The notes under the pieces: model-generated | Database searches by the model: none | The model's input: the letters and a program-made list of their open reading frames with translations, nothing else | What the model was told of the DNA's origin: nothing | From: Gammaproteobacteria bacterium | GTDB taxonomy: Bacteria; Pseudomonadota; Gammaproteobacteria; Arenicellales; JAANXG01 | Assembly: GCA_024638505.1 (NCBI GenBank) | Contig: JAHEKE010000001.1 | Coordinates: 1 to 64,000 of the forward strand | Length of the DNA: 64,000 nucleotides | Direction of reading: 5' to 3' | Program-made: the position numbers and the translations under genes | Shown here: positions 1-8,762 of the stretch, piece after piece | How the letters are laid out: the number at the start of each line of letters is the position of its first letter | Numbering within the stretch: the stretch's first letter is position 1

Positions 1-113
1 TAAACCAAGCCATCGGGGTCGTAGCAGAAAAATGAGGCGGACTGGCGTAACGCCGCCGACCCGTTTGCGGCATGCTTCAGTTCAGCCGCCAGCGGTGATA
101 ACGCCCTATCCAT
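1..113 (-). CDS. Partial unknown protein running off the left edge
   Basis: An open frame begins with ATG at 113 and stays open to the window edge, giving 37 residues that end in a stretch reading CYDPDGLV. It overlaps the last 37 bases of the upstream oxidoreductase gene in a different frame, as expected for a translationally coupled downstream gene. I see no good Shine-Dalgarno before the ATG. A second ATG at 73, just after the oxidoreductase stop, opens another frame whose peptide looks less protein-like. I do not recognise a family from this short N-terminus. Confidence 0.4.
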   Translation of the reverse strand, partial: MDRALSPLAAELKHAANGSAALRQSASFFCYDPDGLV

Positions 114-2212
114 TTAAGTAGAGTTTGCGGCGCGTGGGCACGCTTCCATTCACCGGCAACGAATTTATTGGCTTCTGAAAGAGTAGGATAGGTATGTATG
201 GTGCCAAGAATTTTATTCAAACCCAACCCGTGACGCATGGCGGTGACGAACTCAGTGATCATGTCACCTGCGTGCTCAGCGACAATGGTCGCGCCTAATA
301 TTCGATCTCTGCCCGGCGCGGTCAGCACTTTAACCATTCCCTCAGACGACTGGTCGGCCAGGGCGCGGTCCAGCCTTTCCAAGGGATACGTCGTTACCTC
401 ATATTTAACGCCTTTTTCCGCTGCCTCCAGTTCGTTCAGTCCGACCCGGGCAATTTCCGGCTCGGTAAAGGTCGCCCAGGGAATAACCGAGTAGTCTGCC
501 TTGAACTTTTTAAACTGGCCAAACAGCGCATTCACGCTGGCATACCAGGCCTGATGAGAGGCAACGTGGGTAAATTGATAGGGCCCGGCTGCGTCACCGC
601 AGACGTAAATATTAGGGTAGTTGGTCTGCAAAAACTCGTTGCTTTCAATCGTTCCAGACTGCGTTAACTGAATACCAAGCTCTTGTAGGCCGTATCCTTG
701 CGTATTCGGCTTTCTCCCCAGCGCCACCAGCAAATGGTCAAACTCAATCTCGACAGTCTGTGCTTTATGGTCGCACACCAGAACATAGTGGTCACCCTCA
801 CGATGAAACGACGTAGCCCGGTGCTCGAGACGTACGTCCACTCCCTCCGCCGTAAAACGGTCGCGCAGCAGAGCGGAGATTTCGGCGTCTTCCCGGTTCA
901 GCAGACGGGGTAGCATCTCGACCTGGGTTACCTTGCTACCGAACCGTGCAAAACTCTGGGTCAGCTCGCAACCGATTGGCCCCCCTCCAAGCACTACAAG
1001 CCTCTGGGGCAAGGCGCGCACTTCCCATATATTATCCGAAGTCCAAAAATCAACGTCCTTTATGCCGGGTATGGGTGGGACCAGGGGCTCAGCGCCGGCG
1101 GCAATGACGATGTTGCGGGTGCTGATTTTGCGGCCATTTACCTCAACATGGTAGGGAGAGGTGATTCTGGCCTCTCCTTTGATCACCTCTACCCCAAGCT
1201 CGGTGTACCTTTCAACCGAGTCATGAGGTTCAATCTTATGAATAATGCGGTGAACACGCTGCATAATATCCGCGAATTCAAAGTCGGCACTGGCGGATTT
1301 AACACCGAACTCTGGCGCGCGCTTAATCTGACTCAGAAACTTGGCAGAACGGATCAGCGCCTTGGACGGCACACAGCCGGTATGCAGGCAATCGCCGCCC
1401 ATTTTATTTTTTTCAATCAGGGTAACACTGGCTTTGACCGCAGCTGATATGTAAGCCGCAACCAGACCGGCTGATCCGGCACCAACAACCACGACGTTAC
1501 GGTCGAACGATTTGGGTTTGGGGTAATCCCGGTAAACTTTTTTGGCCTTGATGAAGTCAATAATTCTCTTGGCAATAAGGGGAAAGACACCCAGCAGCGA
1601 GAGTGAAACCAGCAGCGCCGGCGACAAAATACCGCTCAATGAGTCAATCTGCGCCAATTGACTGCCCGCGTTCACATAAATCACGGTAGCGGACAGCATG
1701 CCAATCTGGCTGACTACATAGAACACCCAGGTCCGTATAGTGGTCAATCCCATTAACAGGTTGATCAACCAGAACGGAAAGATGGGCACCATGCGCAGAG
1801 TAAATAGGTAAAAAGCGCCGTCCCTTTCCATGCCGCGATTGATCGCATCCAGGCGAGAGCTGAATCTATTTTGCACCCAGTCGCGTAACAGGAATCTGGC
1901 CACGAGAAAGGCGAGCGTGGCGCCGATGCTGGAAGCAAAGGATACGATAATGGTACCCGTCACGACGCCGAAAATCGCCCCGCCAATCAGCGTCACCCAG
2001 ACGGCGCCGGGCAGCGACAACGTCGCCATGAGTACGTAGATCGCGAAATAAAGTAGGATCGTCCGGCCCGGATTATCGTGATAGTAAGCGCTGATGTTTT
2101 CCTGCTGCTGCTTAAGAAATTCTGGATTTAGGAAACGATCAAGATCAAAAGCAAAATAAGCGAGCATCAACGCGGCGATGAGCAGAAGCAGAATGACTCG
2201 CGATTTATTCAC
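77..2212 (-). CDS. VTT/DedA-like membrane domain fused to mercuric-reductase-like FAD disulfide oxidoreductase
   Basis: The 711-residue protein has two parts. Residues 1-225 are hydrophobic, with several membrane segments and the RMVPIFPF stretch typical of TVP38/TMEM64 (SNARE-associated/VTT) proteins. Residues 235-700 are a pyridine nucleotide-disulfide oxidoreductase: FAD motif GAGSAG at 244-249, redox pair Cys275/Cys280 in CLHTGC, a second dinucleotide motif GGGPIG, and the C-terminal HTYPTLSE segment with the catalytic-base histidine. This is the class of mercuric reductase and lipoamide dehydrogenase, but there is no N-terminal heavy-metal-binding domain and no C-terminal Cys pair of MerA, so mercury is not implied. 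The fusion places a dithiol/NAD(P)H flavoenzyme on the inner membrane; its substrate is unknown. The gene lies 15 bases after pepN on the same strand and may be cotranscribed with it. Confidence 0.9.
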   Translation of the reverse strand: MNKSRVILLLLIAALMLAYFAFDLDRFLNPEFLKQQQENISAYYHDNPGRTILLYFAIYVLMATLSLPGAVWVTLIGGAIFGVVTGTIIVSFASSIGATLAFLVARFLLRDWVQNRFSSRLDAINRGMERDGAFYLFTLRMVPIFPFWLINLLMGLTTIRTWVFYVVSQIGMLSATVIYVNAGSQLAQIDSLSGILSPALLVSLSLLGVFPLIAKRIIDFIKAKKVYRDYPKPKSFDRNVVVVGAGSAGLVAAYISAAVKASVTLIEKNKMGGDCLHTGCVPSKALIRSAKFLSQIKRAPEFGVKSASADFEFADIMQRVHRIIHKIEPHDSVERYTELGVEVIKGEARITSPYHVEVNGRKISTRNIVIAAGAEPLVPPIPGIKDVDFWTSDNIWEVRALPQRLVVLGGGPIGCELTQSFARFGSKVTQVEMLPRLLNREDAEISALLRDRFTAEGVDVRLEHRATSFHREGDHYVLVCDHKAQTVEIEFDHLLVALGRKPNTQGYGLQELGIQLTQSGTIESNEFLQTNYPNIYVCGDAAGPYQFTHVASHQAWYASVNALFGQFKKFKADYSVIPWATFTEPEIARVGLNELEAAEKGVKYEVTTYPLERLDRALADQSSEGMVKVLTAPGRDRILGATIVAEHAGDMITEFVTAMRHGLGLNKILGTIHTYPTLSEANKFVAGEWKRAHAPQTLLKWIGRYHRWRLN

Positions 2213-2227
2213 CGGGATGCTTTGTTT

Positions 2228-4843
2228 CTATTGTGCAAGTGCCTTAACGACAATCTCTTCCACGTCATTGGAAGGCTGACTGTCCGCCAAGATTCGCTGT
2301 AGCTGGGTTTTAATCAGGTGTTGACGGTTCTGGTCGTAACGAAACCAGTTATTGAACACCGTGACCAGACGCGCAGCCACCTGCGGATTGAGCTGGTCCA
2401 ACTCGATGACGTAGTCCGCTATAAACTTGTAGCCCCGACCGCTGGCATCGTGAAAGCGGAGTAGATTTCCCTGGGCGAAAGCCCCAATAAGCGCCCGAAT
2501 CCGATTGGGATTTTGCAGGTTAAATGACTCGTGGCTGGTCAGTTGCTCCACCCTGTCCAGGGTATCCGGCAAATGCGACGTTGATTGTAGGCTCAGCCAT
2601 TTATCGACCACCAGTTTTTCTGCCTTCCAGCGGGAGTAAAACTCCGCCAGCGCCCGTTCCCTCTCCTTCCCAGGCGAGTCATTCAATGCCGACAGCGCAG
2701 CTATCGTGTCCGTCATGTTGTCCGCCGCACCGAACTGCGTCACGGCTATTGCCTTAGCCATCCGACTATCGGTGACCAGAAGATAGTCAAGACAGGTGTT
2801 TTTCAGCCGGCGTCGACCAATTGCGTCAGCGTTTATTGCGTACTGCTCCTTGCAGTAACGGTTGTATACTGCAAGCAGCTCGTCCCACAGCGATTCAGCC
2901 AGCGTTTTTTTCAAGTGCATCCGGGCATGGTGCACCGCGTCGGGGTCGATTATCTGCATGAACTCGCTGACGTAGGCTTCAGACGGCTGACTTAGCAGCA
3001 GCGCCTGCATAGCACAGTCTTTTTGCTCACTTAGAAGTAATGATCGAAACGCCTCCATGTAGCGTTGGTCGATTTCACCCTGTTTATGCTCACCATGCGC
3101 CCGTGCCAGATCCAGTATGATGCGGGTAGAAATAATTTGCGCAGACTCCCAACGTGCGAATGGATCGGTGTCGTGCACCATCAAAAAATAAAGCTCGTCT
3201 TCGCTGTATTGGATATTGACCTTAACCGGTGCGGAAAACCCTCGCAGCGCCGATAATATCGGCGGTTCCGGAATATTGTCGAAAACGAAACGTTGTTTTT
3301 GCTTTCGCACCTGCAGCACGCTCTCCACCGCACCGTCGCGTTCCAGCGCCATGTACTTTCCTTCCGCATCCAGCAGCGCAATGGCTAAAGGAATATGGAA
3401 CGGCTTCTTATCTTTCTGTCCCGGAGAAGGTGGGCAGGATTGAGTGACTTCTATGGTAAAGCTGCGCCTATCGGGGTCATAGCGCTGATCCAAATCTAGC
3501 ACGGGGGTGCCGGCCTGGTCGTACCATAGTTTGAACTGTTTGAGGTCGATGTCATTCTGCGCCTCCATCGCATACACGAAATCGTCGGTCGTCACCGCCT
3601 GGCCGTCAAAGCAGTCAAAGTAAAAATCTGTGCCACGACGAAACCCCTCAGGACCAACCAGGTGATGCAGCATGCGCACTACTTCCGCTCCCTTGTTATA
3701 GACGGTCACAGTATAGAAATTATTAATCTCCTGGTAGGACTGTGGACGCACCGGATGGGCCAAAGGCCCCGAATCCTCCACAAACTGATGCACCCGCATG
3801 ACGTTGACATCCTGTATACGCTTGACCCCGCGGGACCCCATATCCGCGCTGAATTCCTGATCACGGAACACGGTAAATCCTTCCTTCAGGCTAAGCTGAA
3901 ACCAGTCGCGACAGGTTACTCGGTTGCCCGACCAGTTATGAAAATACTCGTGGGCAATGACTCCTTCGATTGCTTCATAATCTGCATCTGTCGCGGTCTC
4001 CGGTCTGGCCAGAACATACTTGGAATTAAAAATATTCAGACCTTTGTTCTCCATGGCGCCCATATTGAAATCGTCGACTGCAACAATCATGTATTGGTCG
4101 AGATCACACTCCCTGCCGTACACCTCTTCATCCCAGCGCATCGACTTCTTCAGCGCCGCCATGGCATGGTCACACTTGTCTATGTTGTGTTGCGGGGTAT
4201 AGATATATAAATCCACGGTGCGCCCGGACATGGTGGTAAACTCATCCCGAATGTGCGACAGGTCTCCTGCCACCAGCGCGAACAAATACGATGGCTTGGG
4301 AAAAGGATCTTCCCACACTACCTGATGCAGGCCGTCATCTAATTCGCTTTGCGCAACGAGGTTGCCGTTTGACAGCAGCACCGGATATTTTTCACGATCC
4401 GCTACGATCGTTGTTTTATATCGGCTGAGTGCATCGGGTCGATCAATAAAGTAGCTGATTCGGCGGAAACCCTGCGCCTCGCATTGCGTACAGAAATTGT
4501 TATTCGACAGATATAGACCAGACAACGAGGTGTTATCTTGCGGACGTATATCGACCTCCAGCGCGAGGCCGAACGCATCCAGATCCGTATCGAGGATCAG
4601 TTTGCCCTCGCTTAAAGCGTAAGCATCCGGGGATAGCTCCTGGTTATTGAGCTTAGCCCCAGTCAGCGATAATTCCTCTCCGTCCAGCACCAGCGGATTG
4701 TCATGCTCACCATTGCGTCTGACTGAAAGCTTGCTACAAACGTGAGTCAGCTCATGGCCCAGCCTGAATACCAGCTCGACCGTATCGATTATAAAATCGG
4801 GAGGTTTATAGTCCCGCAGGTAGACGGCTGACTTCTTAGTCAC
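2228..4843 (-). CDS. pepN: Aminopeptidase N (M1 family zinc peptidase)
   Basis: A cytosolic M1 metallopeptidase that removes N-terminal residues from peptides. From the GTG start at 4843 it is 871 residues, the usual PepN size. The exopeptidase motif GAMEN is at about 262-266, the zinc motif HEYFH at about 298-302, and the third zinc ligand Glu about 19 residues later (LKEG). The remainder matches the long C-terminal helical domain of bacterial PepN. An ATG 39 bases upstream is in frame, but GTG at 4843 (protein starting TKKSAVYLRDY) aligns with the start of the E. coli enzyme and has a purine-rich GGGGGGA just before it, so I prefer it. Confidence 0.95.
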   Translation of the reverse strand: MTKKSAVYLRDYKPPDFIIDTVELVFRLGHELTHVCSKLSVRRNGEHDNPLVLDGEELSLTGAKLNNQELSPDAYALSEGKLILDTDLDAFGLALEVDIRPQDNTSLSGLYLSNNNFCTQCEAQGFRRISYFIDRPDALSRYKTTIVADREKYPVLLSNGNLVAQSELDDGLHQVVWEDPFPKPSYLFALVAGDLSHIRDEFTTMSGRTVDLYIYTPQHNIDKCDHAMAALKKSMRWDEEVYGRECDLDQYMIVAVDDFNMGAMENKGLNIFNSKYVLARPETATDADYEAIEGVIAHEYFHNWSGNRVTCRDWFQLSLKEGFTVFRDQEFSADMGSRGVKRIQDVNVMRVHQFVEDSGPLAHPVRPQSYQEINNFYTVTVYNKGAEVVRMLHHLVGPEGFRRGTDFYFDCFDGQAVTTDDFVYAMEAQNDIDLKQFKLWYDQAGTPVLDLDQRYDPDRRSFTIEVTQSCPPSPGQKDKKPFHIPLAIALLDAEGKYMALERDGAVESVLQVRKQKQRFVFDNIPEPPILSALRGFSAPVKVNIQYSEDELYFLMVHDTDPFARWESAQIISTRIILDLARAHGEHKQGEIDQRYMEAFRSLLLSEQKDCAMQALLLSQPSEAYVSEFMQIIDPDAVHHARMHLKKTLAESLWDELLAVYNRYCKEQYAINADAIGRRRLKNTCLDYLLVTDSRMAKAIAVTQFGAADNMTDTIAALSALNDSPGKERERALAEFYSRWKAEKLVVDKWLSLQSTSHLPDTLDRVEQLTSHESFNLQNPNRIRALIGAFAQGNLLRFHDASGRGYKFIADYVIELDQLNPQVAARLVTVFNNWFRYDQNRQHLIKTQLQRILADSQPSNDVEEIVVKALAQ

Positions 4844-5044
4844 GGTCCCCCCCGGTGCCCGGGCGGGATCTGTTGCCTCCAACAGGCCTGTGGTGGTATG
4901 GTCGTCGCACGCAAGAGGCGACGTATAATGGGTATTTGCGCCTTGAGCACGCAGGCAGCCGAGGTTGGAACATCACGGCAGCACACATGGCTATACGAGT
5001 CATAGCAAAGAGACATGAACATACTTTGCGGCAGAGTGATTGAG

Positions 5045-5236
5045 TTAGGCCAGAGAAATTAACAGAATCACAAATAAAATTACGAGTCCAATGGGCAGTA
5101 TTAGTCCTGCCCAATCCTTGTTAGTCGCCTCCCGGCTTTGTTTGAAGGCCTGCTTCAGGCCTGGGCGGATAAGGAACAGCACTACTAAAACCACTGCTCC
5201 GATGGCGATCATTTCCCAAGTTTCAGGCGGATTCAT
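5045..5236 (-). CDS. Small two-helix membrane protein, unknown
   Basis: A 63-residue protein with two hydrophobic segments (about residues 9-24 and 44-62) separated by a basic, polar loop (KQAFKQSREATNKDW). It is a predicted inner-membrane protein with no domain I recognise. It stands alone about 200 bases upstream of pepN and is divergent from the DUF465 gene. The clean two-helix pattern makes it more credible than a chance frame. Confidence 0.6.
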   Translation of the reverse strand: MNPPETWEMIAIGAVVLVVLFLIRPGLKQAFKQSREATNKDWAGLILPIGLVILFVILLISLA

Positions 5237-5291
5237 TGGATATTTCTATAAAACTTTGAACATAAGCCGCGGTTTGATTTAATTATGCCCC

Positions 5292-5492
5292 ATGAATAAT
5301 GAAGAGCAAATTGAGACGAGGATAATCGAGCTAGAAACCGAACATCGTGACCTGGACACTGCCATAAAGCGAATGGCAGAAGGTGTCTACGTCGACCAGA
5401 TTCAGCTGAAACGCCTAAAAAAGAAGAAACTGCAGCTGAAAGACACGATCGCAAAACTTAGAAGTTCCCTGATTCCAGACTTTACAGCTTGA
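5292..5492 (+). CDS. YdcH-like DUF465 coiled-coil protein
   Basis: A 66-residue, highly charged, fully helical protein. The segments ETEHRDLDTAIKRM and LKRLKKKKLQLKDTIAKL give the heptad pattern of the DUF465/YdcH family. The molecular role of the family is not established. There is no clear Shine-Dalgarno. A promoter-like pair (TTGAAC, 17 bases, TTAATT) ends only about 9 bases before the ATG, so the message would have almost no leader. Confidence 0.8.
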   Translation: MNNEEQIETRIIELETEHRDLDTAIKRMAEGVYVDQIQLKRLKKKKLQLKDTIAKLRSSLIPDFTA

Positions 5493-5513
5493 TAGGACGA
5501 TGAGTCATCGCTA

Positions 5514-5532
5514 CCTCACCTCAAAGGTGAGG
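5514..5532. repeat. Hairpin between convergent genes
   Basis: Perfect 8-bp inverted repeat CCTCACCT-CAA-AGGTGAGG, between the end of the DUF465 gene and the end of ahcY. It lacks a T-run on either strand, so a terminator role is possible but not demonstrated. Confidence 0.4.
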
Positions 5533-5543
5533 GAAATACAGCT

Positions 5544-5592
5544 GCGCCATCGGGAAACCGGCCGGATCCTTCCCTGGGTCATTCGATGGCGC
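5544..5592. repeat. 9-bp inverted repeat downstream of ahcY
   Basis: Arms GCGCCATCG and CGATGGCGC enclose 31 bases that contain CCGGCCGG. It lies 33 bases beyond the ahcY stop. It could form a 3' end hairpin of the ahcY message; no T-run follows. Confidence 0.4.
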
Positions 5593-5624
5593 AACCTCAA
5601 TCTCGTAACAGCCTTCGTCCCGCT

Positions 5625-7040
5625 TTAATACCGATAGTGCTCAGGCTTGTAAGGACCGTCCTGCTTGACGCCGATGTAATCAGCCTGCTGCTTGGTAAGG
5701 GTGGTTAGGTTTACTCCTATTTTTTTCAGGTGCAGGCGTGCCACTTGCTCATCCAGTTTCTTCGGCAGGGTATATACTTCGTTGCCGTACTGCTCACCCC
5801 GGCTCCAGAGTTCTATCTGTGCCAACACCTGGTTGGTAAATGAGTTGGACATAACGAAACTCGGGTGGCCCGTAGCGCAGCCGAGGTTCACCAATCGTCC
5901 CTGCGCCAGCAGGATGATGCGTTTCCCATCCGGAAAAATGACGTGGTCTACCTGGGGTTTGATGTTTTCCCACTGGTAACCTTCGACCGATGCAATGTCA
6001 ATTTCATTGTCGAAATGGCCGATATTGCACACAATGGCCTGGTCTTTCATCGCCTGCATGTGCTCGAGAGTAATGACATGATAGTTACCGGTTGCGGTAA
6101 CGAAAATGTCTGCTTTGTCTGCCGCTTCGTCCATGGTCACCACGCGATAACCTTCCATTGCGGCCTGCAGGGCGCAAATGGGATCTATTTCGGTGATCCA
6201 CACTGTCGCACCAAGACCCCGCAGCGACTGCGCGCTGCCCTTGCCAACATCACCATATCCCGCCACCAGAGCGATCTTTCCGGCAACCATGACATCAGTG
6301 GCGCGCTTGATCCCATCTACCAGAGACTCCCGACAGCCGTAAAGATTGTCGAACTTGGACTTGGTAACCGAGTCATTGACGTTGATCGCGGGGAAAGGCA
6401 GCTCACCGTCCTGCTGCATCTGATAAAGACGCTTCACCCCGGTGGTCGTTTCTTCGGTGACGCCCTTGATGTTACCCAAGATGGTGCTGTACCAACCGGG
6501 ACTGGCATCCAGGCGCTTCTTTATCGCCGCAAACAGCACCCGCTCCTCTTCACTGGTTGGGTTATCCAACACCGCCGGATCCCGCTCCGCCTTGGCGCCC
6601 AAGGTCACCATCAACGTGGCGTCACCGCCGTCATCCAGAATCATGTTGGGTGTACCGCCATCGGACCATTGCATGATGCGGTGTGTAAACTCCCAGTATT
6701 CCTCCAGGGACTCCCCTTTGAAAGCAAAAACCGGGATGTTTTTGGCGGCCATGGCGGCAGCCGCATGATCCTGTGTTGAAAATATATTACAGGACGCCCA
6801 GCGTACGTCCGCGCCCAGCTCAACCAGGGATTCAATCAGTACAGCGGTTTGAATGGTCATATGCAAAGAACCCGCAATACGCGCGCCTTTGAGCGGTTTC
6901 TGGCTGCGATATTCCTCCCGGGTAGCCATTAATCCGGGCATCTCCGTTTCGGCAATGGCGATTTCTTTGCGCCCGAATTCGGCCTGGGAAAGGTCCGCTA
7001 CGTGGTAATCATCGAATACATCTTGCGCAACTACACTCAT
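5625..7040 (-). CDS. ahcY: S-adenosylhomocysteinase
   Basis: Cytosolic NAD-dependent hydrolysis of S-adenosylhomocysteine to adenosine and homocysteine, the detoxifying step of the methyl cycle. The 471 residues match the long form of the family. Visible landmarks are ILDDGGDAT, the Rossmann motif [12 protein letters not shown] near residue 258, [18 protein letters not shown], and a C-terminus ending KPEHYRY, whose Lys and Tyr contact NAD across the dimer. The start is preceded by TAGGAGAG. Expression is predicted to be switched on by SAH through the riboswitch in the leader at 7064-7154. metK, elsewhere in the window, supplies the other end of the cycle. Confidence 0.97.
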   Translation of the reverse strand: MSVVAQDVFDDYHVADLSQAEFGRKEIAIAETEMPGLMATREEYRSQKPLKGARIAGSLHMTIQTAVLIESLVELGADVRWASCNIFSTQDHAAAAMAAKNIPVFAFKGESLEEYWEFTHRIMQWSDGGTPNMILDDGGDATLMVTLGAKAERDPAVLDNPTSEEERVLFAAIKKRLDASPGWYSTILGNIKGVTEETTTGVKRLYQMQQDGELPFPAINVNDSVTKSKFDNLYGCRESLVDGIKRATDVMVAGKIALVAGYGDVGKGSAQSLRGLGATVWITEIDPICALQAAMEGYRVVTMDEAADKADIFVTATGNYHVITLEHMQAMKDQAIVCNIGHFDNEIDIASVEGYQWENIKPQVDHVIFPDGKRIILLAQGRLVNLGCATGHPSFVMSNSFTNQVLAQIELWSRGEQYGNEVYTLPKKLDEQVARLHLKKIGVNLTTLTKQQADYIGVKQDGPYKPEHYRY

Positions 7041-7063
7041 TGGTCTCTCCTACGTGAGTCATG

Positions 7064-7154
7064 AGTGAGCGCCGTTAATCGGGTTAATCCCGAATCCGCT
7101 TGAGCCTGGCCGGTCACCCCTGGCGGATGACGGGTTGCAGCGCTCCTCAAGCGG
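7064..7154 (-). promoter_or_regulatory. SAH riboswitch in the ahcY leader
   Basis: Reading the minus strand, the leader carries P1 arms CCGCTTGAG (7154-7146) and CTCAAGCGG (7104-7096) around the conserved core GAGCGCTGCAACCC and CCAGGGG...GGCCAGGCTC. After P1 comes AACGGCGCTCACT (7075-7064), whose GCGCTC pairs with the GAGCGC of the core to form the pseudoknot. This matches the known SAH-responsive ahcY element of beta- and gammaproteobacteria, which turns expression on when SAH accumulates. It ends 24 bases before the start codon, so control of translation or early transcription is plausible. Confidence 0.93.
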
Positions 7155-7175
7155 CGGATGGTTCCAGGGAGCTGA

Positions 7176-7181
7176 ATTATA
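7176..7181 (-). promoter_or_regulatory. Probable -10 box of the ahcY promoter
   Basis: A perfect TATAAT on the minus strand, placed so that transcription would begin about 15 bases before P1 of the SAH riboswitch. The -35 region is poor (an A/T-rich CTAGAA stretch). Confidence 0.5.
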
Positions 7182-7326
7182 AGGATAAAAAACTATTTTT
7201 CTAGGCCGTATCGCCGGCAGCCCCTGTCGCTGGCGGTAAAGCAGCCGCGGGGCAGCTCCAACGTCGCTGATATTGAGGCGAATGAAAAATATTCATTTTT
7301 ACCAAATCGATTAGGGCTTTACGCCG

Positions 7327-7782
7327 TTAACCCGCCTCATACTGCTGAATCTTTTTTTTCAGCTGGCGATACTCTTTGCACGAAAGAAAACACACATCGT
7401 CCAGTCTTTGCAGCTGTGCCTTAGCCTTTTCTAGCTGATCGATCTGAAGATAAAGCTCGCCCAGATATTCTATTGCTCCTTTGTGCTTCGGTTTGATCTT
7501 GATCGCTTTTTCATAGGCGGCAAGTGCTTCATCATAACGTTGCAGATTGCGCAGGCTGTACCCCATATAGTTCCAGGCGTTCGCATTGTTGGGATTTTTA
7601 TCCAGGCTCTGCTGTAACAGTTCAATTGCGCTTGTATAGTCTTGTTTTTTTACAGCTTTAATTGCGTTACGGTATTCGCTGGATTGTGATGACGCGCTTA
7701 ATCCACCGCCACCGCCGGCGGCGAGTGCATTTGCACATAGAAAAATCGTCAGCGCTGATGCGATTACTGCTTTATTCCGCAT
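7327..7782 (-). CDS. Exported TPR-repeat protein
   Basis: A 151-residue protein from the ATG at 7782. It begins with a signal peptide (MRNKAVIASALTIFLCANALA, cleaved after ALA), then a glycine-rich linker, then about three tetratricopeptide repeats, e.g. NANAWNYMGYSLRNLQRYDE and ALAAYEKAIKIKPKHKGAIE. A C-terminal CxxxC (CFLSC) could form a disulfide in the periplasm. The in-frame ATG at 7818 would put charged residues before the signal peptide, and the AGAGGA Shine-Dalgarno sits in front of 7782, so I use 7782. Such proteins are scaffolds; the partner is unknown. Confidence 0.8.
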   Translation of the reverse strand: MRNKAVIASALTIFLCANALAAGGGGGLSASSQSSEYRNAIKAVKKQDYTSAIELLQQSLDKNPNNANAWNYMGYSLRNLQRYDEALAAYEKAIKIKPKHKGAIEYLGELYLQIDQLEKAKAQLQRLDDVCFLSCKEYRQLKKKIQQYEAG

Positions 7783-7954
7783 GAGTGTCCTCTTGGCTTG
7801 TTTCCACTGGTACGACATTTGATAACGTAAAAAAAGATTTGTTCAATTCTATTTGGCGTGTTAACCGCAGCGTATCGATACGGGTGCGTGCCACACCCTG
7901 ACCAACAGCACCGCGCTATACTACATCCTCATTGTACTGCGAGAGTCAGAGAAT

Positions 7955-8749
7955 ATGCATGATGCCGGCGACGACCATGAATACACCGAGTCCTTTATTG
8001 CCGCTCTGCAGTGGATGTGGGGTGACGGCTACCTGTCACCCGGTGGGCCAGAGGAAGTTGCTGCGCTGCTGCACGGTATTGATCTGACCGGCCGCGACGT
8101 GCTCGACATCGGTTGTGGACTGGGGGCAATCGATATACTGCTGCTTCAGTCTTACAGCGCAGGCAGCGTAATCGGTATCGACGTGGAGGCGCCGCTCATC
8201 GCGCACGCCAGGCAAAGGGCACTGCAGGCGGGAGTAAGTGACGCTGCTCAGTTTCAACTGGTGCAGCCCGGACCTTTGTCCTTCGCCGACATGTCGTTTG
8301 ACGTGGTTTTCAGTAAAGATGCGATCATTCATATCCCGGACAAAACAGCCCTTTATCAAGACGTGTTGCGCGTGTTGCGACCCGGCGGAGTTTTTGTCGG
8401 CAGTGACTGGTTGCGTGGTGGCGAAGGTGAGTATTCACCGCAAATGACGGCATGGCTGGACGCGGTTATGCTCAGCTTCGAGATGAAAAATCTGCACCAG
8501 ACAAAAGCGGCGCTGGAAGCGTCTGGCTTTACTCGGGTAAACCTTAAGGACCGAAACGAATGGTATCAGCAGGAAATAAAGAATGAACTGGCAACCCTGT
8601 CGGGAGAACGCTACGCCGGCCTGGCCAGGCTGATTGGAGAAGAGAGAGCCGCGCACAGACTGCGCAGCAGTACATTGAAACAGCAGGTGATCGAGCGCGG
8701 AGAATTACGGCCAACCCATTTCCTGGCGTATAAGCCGGACGAAGCCTGA
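7955..8749 (+). CDS. Phosphoethanolamine-type class I SAM methyltransferase
   Basis: A 264-residue methyltransferase with SAM motif I VLDIGCGLGAIDI at 49-61, an acidic motif II (GIDVEAPLI) and the stretch FSKDAIIHIPDKTALYQDVL followed by RPGGVFVGSDW. The SxDxxxHIxDK signature is shared with phosphoethanolamine N-methyltransferases, and the GYLSPGG segment near residue 25 also fits. This suggests methylation of a small amine such as phosphoethanolamine or a related choline/betaine precursor; the substrate cannot be fixed from sequence. It is monocistronic, converging with the Lrp-type regulator, and lies about 0.9 kb from ahcY, which removes the SAH produced. Confidence 0.75.
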   Translation: MHDAGDDHEYTESFIAALQWMWGDGYLSPGGPEEVAALLHGIDLTGRDVLDIGCGLGAIDILLLQSYSAGSVIGIDVEAPLIAHARQRALQAGVSDAAQFQLVQPGPLSFADMSFDVVFSKDAIIHIPDKTALYQDVLRVLRPGGVFVGSDWLRGGEGEYSPQMTAWLDAVMLSFEMKNLHQTKAALEASGFTRVNLKDRNEWYQQEIKNELATLSGERYAGLARLIGEERAAHRLRSSTLKQQVIERGELRPTHFLAYKPDEA

Positions 8750-8762
8750 CGGAGCGGGTTTT

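Noticed and set aside
77-2212. Mercury resistance gene merA
   Set aside because: The redox cysteine pair is shared by all such flavoenzymes, but the MerA-specific N-terminal metal-binding domain and C-terminal cysteine pair are missing and no mer genes are nearby.
3662-4210. A 182-codon plus-strand frame inside pepN
   Set aside because: It lies opposite the zinc-site region of pepN and shows no domain or Shine-Dalgarno.
5865-6779. A 304-codon open frame on the plus strand inside ahcY
   Set aside because: It is antisense to a full-length, motif-complete ahcY, has no recognisable domain, and its length follows from the codon bias of the real gene.
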